Below, one piece after another: positions 5,586 to 10,507 of a stretch of 10,507 nt of DNA. The stretch is from assembly GCA_905193145.1 (NCBI GenBank), contig CAJJNP010000119.1, positions 1-10,507 on the forward strand, in the 5' to 3' direction. The notes beneath the pieces are model-generated. The model saw only the letters and a program-made list of their open reading frames with translations, was not told the origin of the DNA and did no database searches. Origin of the DNA: an uncultured Odoribacter sp. GTDB taxonomy: Bacteria; Bacteroidota; Bacteroidia; Bacteroidales; Marinifilaceae. Positions within the stretch are counted from its first letter, which is position 1. The number at the start of each line of letters is the position of its first letter. The translations under genes were made by a program, and so were the position numbers.

Positions 5586-7004
5586 ATGAGCGGTTTTTTC
5601 GGTTGCGTTTCACGCAAAGAGTGTGTCGCTGATGTTTTCTACGGCACAGACTATCATTCCCATCTTGGGACAAAGAAAGCGGGTATGGCATTCTTTAACG
5701 GTGAAGATTTTGTTCGTTCGATACATAGTATTGAAAGTGCTTATTTCCGGAATAAGTTTGAACCTGAGTTAGGACGTTTTGCCGGTTCTTACCATGGAAT
5801 AGGTGTGATAAGCGATATGGAATCGCAGCCGATTACAGTTACTTCTCATTTAGGGCGTTTTTCATTGGTAACAGTGGGACGTGTTGATAATATCCAAGAG
5901 ATTTCTGCACAATTACTCAAAGAAAGGATACATTTTGCAGAGATGTCTTCTTCTACGATAAATCCTTCGGAGGTTGTGAGTATTCTAATTAACAAGGGGG
6001 ATACATTTAAAGAAGGAATAGAGAATGTTTTTCGAACAGTGAAAGGTTCTTGTTCCTTTTTGATTTTGACAGATAATTGTATATATGCGGCTCGTGATAG
6101 ATTCGGTCGTACACCGGTGATTATCGGAAAGAATGAATATGGTTATGTTGTAGCAAGTGAAAGTTCTTCGTTCACTAATCTAGGGTATTCTATTGTGCGT
6201 GATTTAGGACCGGGTGAAGCTGTGCGTGTTTCTAAGGATGGTATAACTCCGATTATTGCTCCGGGATGTCGGAAACAGATTTGTTCTTTCTTGTGGGTTT
6301 ATTATGGTTATCCGTCGGCTTATTATGAAGGAATTAATGTAGAAGATGCTCGCTACCGTTGTGGAGCAGCCATGGCTAAACGTGATGCACTGATGCCTGA
6401 TTTTGCAGCTGGTATTCCGGATTCAGGAGTGGGACATGCTATTGGATATTCCAATGAGAAAGGAATACCTTACAAGCGTCCATTTGTAAAATATACTCCG
6501 ACATGGCCTCGTAGTTTTATGCCTCAAAATCAATCGATGCGTGATTTGGTTGCAAAAATGAAACTATTGCCGAATGAAGCTTTTACCCGTGATTCGAAGA
6601 TTGTTTTCTTGGATGATTCCATTGTACGTGGAACTCAGTTGAAGGATAATGTAGTGAAATTGCGGGAGTGTGGAGTGAAAGAGGTTCATATTCGCATTGC
6701 TTGTCCTCCATTGATTTTCCCTTGTCGCTTTTTGAATTTTTCAACATCGCGTTCTACGTTTGATTTATTTGCTCGTCGTGTGATTCGCGATCTGGAAGGA
6801 ACTTCTGATTTGACTGATGAGATATTGCAACCATATACTGACCCTGATTCAGAAAAATATAAAGAGATGGTTAAGGTGATGTGTCAGCATCTTCAATTGG
6901 ATTCATTACAGTTCCAGCGCCTGGATGATTTAATTGAAGCCATTGGTTTACCAAAGGAGCAGTTATGTACCCATTGTTGGGACAATACCAGTTATATGGA
7001 ATAA
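5586..7004 (+). CDS. PurF-family amidophosphoribosyltransferase-like protein, glutaminase site apparently lost
   Basis: The 472-residue product has the PurF layout: N-terminal glutamine amidotransferase (Ntn) fold at about 1-225, then a PRPP-binding phosphoribosyltransferase domain at about 230-400. PurF makes phosphoribosylamine from PRPP and glutamine in the first step of purine synthesis. The PRPP loop is intact (VFLDDSIVRGTQ, 340-351), as are ARDRFGRTPVIIG (169-181) and ASESSSF (190-196). Cys233, Cys380, Cys461 and Cys464 fall where the B. subtilis enzyme has [4Fe-4S] ligands. In contrast, the nucleophilic Cys of MCG/ECG is Ser2 (MSGFFG), HRGQ is HLGT (26-29), the HNGN loop reads TVGR (96-99), and the HVRYxTAG segment is missing near 72-82. 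The protein may therefore use ammonia, a Ser nucleophile, or have another role. I started at 5586 because MSGFFG aligns with the family start and the promoter is downstream of ATG 5529. It is usually annotated amidophosphoribosyltransferase. Confidence 0.88.
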   Translation: MSGFFGCVSRKECVADVFYGTDYHSHLGTKKAGMAFFNGEDFVRSIHSIESAYFRNKFEPELGRFAGSYHGIGVISDMESQPITVTSHLGRFSLVTVGRVDNIQEISAQLLKERIHFAEMSSSTINPSEVVSILINKGDTFKEGIENVFRTVKGSCSFLILTDNCIYAARDRFGRTPVIIGKNEYGYVVASESSSFTNLGYSIVRDLGPGEAVRVSKDGITPIIAPGCRKQICSFLWVYYGYPSAYYEGINVEDARYRCGAAMAKRDALMPDFAAGIPDSGVGHAIGYSNEKGIPYKRPFVKYTPTWPRSFMPQNQSMRDLVAKMKLLPNEAFTRDSKIVFLDDSIVRGTQLKDNVVKLRECGVKEVHIRIACPPLIFPCRFLNFSTSRSTFDLFARRVIRDLEGTSDLTDEILQPYTDPDSEKYKEMVKVMCQHLQLDSLQFQRLDDLIEAIGLPKEQLCTHCWDNTSYME

Positions 7005-7019
7005 ATATTTTAAGATAGT

Positions 7020-7056
7020 ACATAAAAAGAGGGCCTTAAAGCCCTCTTTTTTATGT
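7020..7056. terminator. bidirectional intrinsic terminator between the PurF-like gene and cydB
   Basis: GAGGGC (7029-7034) pairs with GCCCTC (7041-7046) around a 6-base loop, flanked by an A-run (7024-7028) and a T-run (7047-7052). ACAT/ATGT extends the stem past a one-base bulge. The A/T flanks supply a U-tract on both strands, so it can end the PurF-like transcript, whose stop is 16 bases away, and the converging cydB transcript, whose stop is at 7086. Confidence 0.92.
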
Positions 7057-7085
7057 GTGTAGAATTCTGCTTTCTTTGTTTATAA

Positions 7086-8204
7086 TCAGTATTTATTATC
7101 AGCCTCTTCCAGTTCCTTTGTATCCATCGGTTTATTTGTCATGGAACGCCATGCATACCAGATATAGGCAATTACAAATGGAATGACCAAAGATACCCAG
7201 CTCATGGCTTTTAGCGTGTATAGTGAGGAGGATGCGTTATAAATGGTCAAAGATGAATTTAAGTCTGTTGATGATGGATAAAATGCCGTATTATTGAAAC
7301 CTGCGATAATTAACAATCCAAAGACTGCAAGGATTGTTCCTGCTCCCGTATACCAGACTCCTTTGCGCCAAGTTTGAATGAAAATGGTGCGAATGATACC
7401 GAAGAGTACCCCGGTAACTCCTACCAAGAATATGAATGCATTTGCAGGCATTTCTATTAAGTTGTAGAAATATTTATATTTTACCAATTCGATCTGTCCA
7501 TCTGCTCCAATGGCATAACCTTCTCTGGTAAAAAGACAACCAAGGAATAGTAAGAAAAATATTACAAATGGAACTGCATTGTATAGCACTTGTGCCCGGC
7601 TTCTTTTGCGAATATCTTCATGGTTAATGGTTAAAATGAAGTAGAGAGCCGCTTGTGTACGTGCTAAGAAGAATACTGCAAAAGCAAGTAAATAGTTGGT
7701 AAATACGAATAATGCATCTAACCCTCGCCAAGAAGTCATCCATTCTACTCGGTTCATTTCTCCTAAGCGGAATGGAGAACCGGTATAGAAAGTAGCTACT
7801 GCTGCCCCTAACAATAGCGGTGCTGCAAAGCCGTTTATCATTAGAAAAACTTCATATGTTTTAGTTCCTAAGAAGTTGTTTTTCTTGCTTCGATATTCAA
7901 ATGACACTGCTTGAAGTACAAAGCAGAAGAGGATTAGCATCCAAACTACATAAGCTCCTCCAAAGCTTGTCGAGTAGAATAATGGGAAACTGGCAAAAAA
8001 GGCCCCTCCGAATACAACTAGTGTTGTGAAGGTGAATTCCCATTTATGACCGAGAGAATTTACGATTAAATCCCGTTCATTTTTGGTTTTACCGAGTGTG
8101 TACAGCAGACTCTGACCTCCTTGTACAAATAGTAGAAATACAAGTAAGCCACCTAATATGCATAGAAGAATCCACCAATAATGTTGTAGTATATTTAAAT
8201 CCAT
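7086..8204 (-). CDS. cydB: cytochrome bd quinol oxidase subunit II
   Basis: This 372-residue membrane protein of about nine helices is the CydB partner of CydA in cytochrome bd, which oxidises quinol and reduces O2 to water in the inner membrane. Recognisable family blocks are LFVQGGQSLLY (25-35), the HKWEFTFTTLVVFGGAFFASFP stretch (53-74), FEYRSK (102-107), SPFRLGEMN, and the C-terminal NNTAFYPSS...LTIYNASSSLYTLKAM, which corresponds to the PSS/SLT/ASSS segment of E. coli CydB. The C-terminus ends in an acidic cytoplasmic tail (KELEEADNKY). ATG 8204 follows the cydA stop by 27 bases, and a strong terminator lies 30 bases after its own stop, so it ends the operon. No cydX or cydCD gene follows in the window. 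Confidence 0.96.
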   Translation of the reverse strand: MDLNILQHYWWILLCILGGLLVFLLFVQGGQSLLYTLGKTKNERDLIVNSLGHKWEFTFTTLVVFGGAFFASFPLFYSTSFGGAYVVWMLILFCFVLQAVSFEYRSKKNNFLGTKTYEVFLMINGFAAPLLLGAAVATFYTGSPFRLGEMNRVEWMTSWRGLDALFVFTNYLLAFAVFFLARTQAALYFILTINHEDIRKRSRAQVLYNAVPFVIFFLLFLGCLFTREGYAIGADGQIELVKYKYFYNLIEMPANAFIFLVGVTGVLFGIIRTIFIQTWRKGVWYTGAGTILAVFGLLIIAGFNNTAFYPSSTDLNSSLTIYNASSSLYTLKAMSWVSLVIPFVIAYIWYAWRSMTNKPMDTKELEEADNKY

Positions 8205-8231
8205 GATATTAAAATTTAATGTTGGTTTTGT

Positions 8232-9794
8232 CTATTGTTCGTTATCAATAGTCTTGGGTCCTTTTTTTATTTGTGAAAACATGATACCGATTTCTGCAAT
8301 CAGCAGTAATGTGAATAATACGGCAAACATCCAGAAGGTGGTAACAACCCAACCTGATGCGATACGAGTGATGGCCACACTGGTTGGCATTAGATTTTGT
8401 ACGACCCAAGGTTGGCGTCCAACTTCAGCAACAATCCATCCACATTGCGAAGCAATATAAGCGCAAGGAACACAGAGTATTGCTAAATAAGGTATGAGCT
8501 TGAATTTGCCAAATTCCCGTTTCTTGGCGAACCACCAGGATACAATAAATAGCAATAGGAACAACATTCCTAATCCAACCATGATGCGGAAACTATAGAA
8601 TACTAATGATATGGGAGGAATGACTTCGTCTGGAGAGGTCAGATAGCCGTAGCCGAAATCTTGATAGTTTGCTTTTAATGTTGCCAGAGATTCATTAGCT
8701 AATGCCTCGTTTTTGTTTTCGACGGCCTGTTTGTAAGTGCGCAATGCTTCAATGGCAGTCCGACCATTGGCCATGCGTTGCTCTACAGATGGGTATGTTT
8801 TTCCTTCGTGGGAGGTATATCCGTTTAGTATGTCTTCTACTCCTGGTACAAAAGCATTAAAATCATGGTAGCCTAAGAAAGATAACATATTGGGAACGGA
8901 AAGATTGTATTTTACTGTACGCATTTTGTCGGATGCCAGTGCAGGGTCTTCGCTCGGAATACCGATGATGGTAAAGTCTGCTCCGTGTCCGCCTTTGTTC
9001 AATCCTTCCATGGCAGCTAATTTCATGGGTTGGGTACGGGTGACATCTTGTGCACTGGTATCTCCGGTAAACATGGTTACTAATATACTGAAAAAGCCAA
9101 AGACCGATGCTAATAATATGCTTTTGCGGGCAAACTCCATGTGTCTTTTTTTCAAAATAAACCATGCGCTTACTCCTATCACGAAACAGGATGAAAGAGT
9201 ATAGGCTGAGGTGACTGTGTGGAAAAATTTACTCATTGCAGTTGGTGAGCCGAGCACAGCCCAAAAGTCGACCATTTCGTTGCGAGCTGTTAGAGGATTG
9301 AATTCCATTCCGACAGGATTTTGCATCCAAGCATTGGCTACCAGAATCCATAGTGCAGAAATATTGGAACCGATAAAGACCATCCAAGTGGAGGTAAGAT
9401 GGAAGCGTTTGCTTACTTTGTTCCATCCGAAAAACATGACGGCAAAGAAGGTGGCTTCTAAAAAGAAAGCAAATAACCCTTCTATGGCAAGGGGTGCTCC
9501 AAATATGTCACCAACAAACCAAGAGTAGTTTGACCAATTGGAACCGAATTGAAATTCTAATATTAAGCCGGTTGCAATACCGATGGCGAAATTGATGGCG
9601 AAAAGTTTCATCCAGAATTTTTCTGCATGCAGCCATTCGATTTTGCCCGTTTTGACCCACATGGTTTCCATGAGTGCCAATAAAAATGAAAGCCCCAATG
9701 TCAGAGGGACAAACATGTAGTGATAAATAGCAGTCATGGCAAATTGCCATCTGGACCATTCCACTAAAGAAGTTGTAGTAAATTCTGTCATCAT
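8232..9794 (-). CDS. cydA: cytochrome bd quinol oxidase subunit I
   Basis: The 520-residue protein is close in length to E. coli CydA (522). It carries all three haem ligands: His25 (HYMFVPLTLG, equivalent to His19, high-spin haem), His192 (FHTVTSAYT, His186) and Met405 (FRIMVGLG, Met393). Proton-path acids E105 and E113 lie in PLAIEGLFAFFLEATF (101-116), and the quinol-site KLAAMEG (258-264) keeps the Lys and Glu of the Q-loop. GWIVAEVGRQPWVVQ (452-466) is the conserved C-terminal block. The long periplasmic Q-loop (about 245-395) marks the E. coli-like long type. In Bacteroides fragilis cytochrome bd is known to permit oxygen consumption and growth at nanomolar O2. Two consecutive ATGs (9794, 9791) are possible starts. 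It begins two bases after the DUF4492 gene, showing tight coupling. Confidence 0.97.
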   Translation of the reverse strand: MMTEFTTTSLVEWSRWQFAMTAIYHYMFVPLTLGLSFLLALMETMWVKTGKIEWLHAEKFWMKLFAINFAIGIATGLILEFQFGSNWSNYSWFVGDIFGAPLAIEGLFAFFLEATFFAVMFFGWNKVSKRFHLTSTWMVFIGSNISALWILVANAWMQNPVGMEFNPLTARNEMVDFWAVLGSPTAMSKFFHTVTSAYTLSSCFVIGVSAWFILKKRHMEFARKSILLASVFGFFSILVTMFTGDTSAQDVTRTQPMKLAAMEGLNKGGHGADFTIIGIPSEDPALASDKMRTVKYNLSVPNMLSFLGYHDFNAFVPGVEDILNGYTSHEGKTYPSVEQRMANGRTAIEALRTYKQAVENKNEALANESLATLKANYQDFGYGYLTSPDEVIPPISLVFYSFRIMVGLGMLFLLLFIVSWWFAKKREFGKFKLIPYLAILCVPCAYIASQCGWIVAEVGRQPWVVQNLMPTSVAITRIASGWVVTTFWMFAVLFTLLLIAEIGIMFSQIKKGPKTIDNEQ

Positions 9795-9796
9795 AT

Positions 9797-10006
9797 TTAA
9801 GGTTTTGAGATTAATTCATTTAATACATGGTTACTTTTATCTTTATCTGTCGTATATTGGCTATTTAGGTAATTAGGCATAAGTAGCATTTTAAAAACGA
9901 CAAACATGATGAATAACTTGGCTGCAACGATGGCAAGTACTATTTTTGCCCAGCGGGGCAAATGGCTGAAGCCGTCATAATATAGGGACCATATACGTTT
10001 GAACAT
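9797..10006 (-). CDS. DUF4492 small membrane protein, putative cytochrome bd accessory subunit
   Basis: I chose the ATG at 10006 (69 residues: MFKRIWSLYYDGFSHLP...). The frame stays open to 10243, but the extra 79 residues are low-complexity, cross the promoter region and overlap the divergent gene. The protein has an amphipathic start with the YYDGF motif (9-13), one membrane helix (about 20-43), then a polar tail with PNYL (44-47) and KSNHVLNEL (57-65). It looks like the DUF4492 family, which I recall directly preceding cydA in Bacteroidota and in some epsilonproteobacteria. Its stop is two bases from the cydA start, so translation is probably coupled. By analogy with CydX/CydH, the single-helix subunits of other bd oxidases, it may be a structural subunit or haem-site stabiliser; this is inference, as sequence similarity to CydX is not evident. 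Confidence 0.85.
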   Translation of the reverse strand: MFKRIWSLYYDGFSHLPRWAKIVLAIVAAKLFIMFVVFKMLLMPNYLNSQYTTDKDKSNHVLNELISKP

Positions 10007-10041
10007 AGTCTTTAGGGGTCTTAGATTAAAAATAGACGTAA

Positions 10042-10049
10042 TAAAGATA
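10042..10049 (-). promoter_or_regulatory. candidate -7 box (TATCTTTA) for DUF4492-cydAB
   Basis: The minus strand reads TATCTTTA, one mismatch from TAnnTTTG, 35 bases before the DUF4492 ATG. TTTCG at 10072-10076 (minus strand) could serve as a weak -33 element. A weaker box would fit an operon needing an activator, but no operator is recognisable in the 103-base spacer. Confidence 0.38.
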
Positions 10050-10081
10050 CGATTATTTTTATGAAATCGGACGAAATTAAT

Positions 10082-10089
10082 TATTTTTG
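10082..10089 (+). promoter_or_regulatory. Bacteroidota -7 promoter box (TATTTTTG) for the AI-2E family gene
   Basis: TATTTTTG is an exact TAnnTTTG match 20 bases before the ATG at 10110. A purine-rich GGAGGGTGAAGA follows (10089-10100), but it lies too far from the ATG to be a normal Shine-Dalgarno site and partly overlaps the box. The leader would be only about 14 bases. Confidence 0.5.
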
Positions 10090-10109
10090 GAGGGTGAAGA
10101 TATACAAAA

Positions 10110-10507
10110 ATGAATACAATTACGAAATATATTCTCGGTTTTATTGCTTTGTCAATTACATTTTTCTTTTCATGGTATTTTTTTACTGTGATTGTATATG
10201 TGTTAGTCGCGGCTGTGATTTCTTTTATTGGGAAACCAATCATTGATTTATTGAGTAAGATTAAAGTTCGAGAATATAGACTTTCTGATACTGTGAAAGC
10301 TGCTATTACTGTCGTTTTTTTATGGTTTGTATTTATTCTTTTTTTTAGTACGATTATTCCGTTGGTTGTGCATGAATTTCAGTCTTTGGAGAATGTCAGT
10401 GTGAATAATATTGTTGCACAGTTGCAAGAACCTGTGGAGAAAGCCGGACATTTTTTGAAATACTATGGAATTATGGAAGAGAGTGAGGATGTCAATGCGT
10501 ATATTTC
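10110..10507 (+). CDS. AI-2E family (PF01594) membrane transporter, N-terminal part (3' truncated by window)
   Basis: The reading frame starts at ATG 10110 and runs open to the window edge, giving 132 residues that begin MNTITKYILGFIALSITFFF. Two hydrophobic segments at about 7-40 are followed by GKPIIDLLSKIKVREYRLSD (about 41-60), which matches the short basic loop after the first helices in AI-2E family proteins. Another long helix follows (about 64-90), then an amphipathic stretch with HEFQSLENVSVNN, the usual soluble segment of the family. The family is named for E. coli TqsA, an autoinducer-2 exporter, but most members have unknown substrates and some act as Na+/H+ antiporters. The gene diverges from DUF4492-cydAB over 103 bases. 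The call rests on topology and the N-terminal motif only. Confidence 0.75.
   Translation, partial: MNTITKYILGFIALSITFFFSWYFFTVIVYVLVAAVISFIGKPIIDLLSKIKVREYRLSDTVKAAITVVFLWFVFILFFSTIIPLVVHEFQSLENVSVNNIVAQLQEPVEKAGHFLKYYGIMEESEDVNAYI

Noticed and set aside
8863..9759. Several 65-105 residue frames within cydA on both strands
   Set aside because: They have no family motifs or promoters and overlap a fully conserved cydA reading frame.
10089..10100. GGAGGGTGAAGA as a Shine-Dalgarno site or riboswitch part
   Set aside because: It is 10-21 bases from the ATG and starts at the promoter box; Bacteroidota rarely use Shine-Dalgarno sites, and no aptamer-like fold is visible.
10007..10243. N-terminal extension of the DUF4492 frame to 148 residues
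   Set aside because: The extension is low-complexity, runs through the divergent promoter region and into the AI-2E gene, and DUF4492 proteins are normally about 70 residues.

Overview
The window reads as a chromosomal segment of a gut Bacteroidales bacterium, most likely Bacteroides or a close relative. The grounds are four exact copies of the Bacteroidota -7 promoter box TAnnTTTG at sensible distances before genes, the general lack of Shine-Dalgarno sites, moderately AT-rich DNA, and typical Bacteroides gene families: an Rpn nuclease tail, a LemA/TPM cluster, a MSGFFG-type PurF homologue, and a DUF4492 gene ahead of cydAB. No tRNA, rRNA, CRISPR array, insertion-sequence end or phage gene is visible. 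No non-coding stretch exceeds 300 bases; the longest is the 231-base gap at 3577-3807.

Left part (1-734, + strand): the 3' end of an Rpn/PD-(D/E)XK nuclease-type 'putative transposase' gene with five in-frame 12-bp repeats, then a complete CYTH/triphosphate tunnel metalloenzyme gene. Next (752-3576, - strand) is a probable four-gene operon. In transcription order it encodes a Ca2+/Na+ exchanger, LemA, a short TPM-domain protein and a secreted, membrane-anchored TPM-domain protein with a Gly/Ser/Phe-rich tail. It runs toward the CYTH gene with only 17 bases between the stops and no visible terminator.

Centre (3808-7004): a SulP anion transporter with a STAS domain (- strand) diverges from a PurF-family gene (+ strand). 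Their promoters lie back to back in a 110-base spacer. The PurF homologue keeps its PRPP site and four Cys positions matching the B. subtilis-type [4Fe-4S] ligands, but appears to have lost the glutaminase residues.

Right part (7020-10507): a bidirectional terminator separates the PurF-like gene from a compact - strand operon, DUF4492-cydA-cydB, encoding a cytochrome bd quinol oxidase. This oxidase allows nanomolar oxygen consumption in otherwise anaerobic Bacteroides. The 69-residue DUF4492 membrane protein is two bases from cydA and is a good candidate for a small oxidase subunit or assembly factor. Diverging from it is the start of an AI-2E family (PF01594) membrane protein, cut by the window edge.

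I see no clearly new multi-gene system. The most rewarding leads are the apparently glutaminase-dead PurF homologue, the DUF4492-CydAB association and the repeat-bearing Rpn tail.
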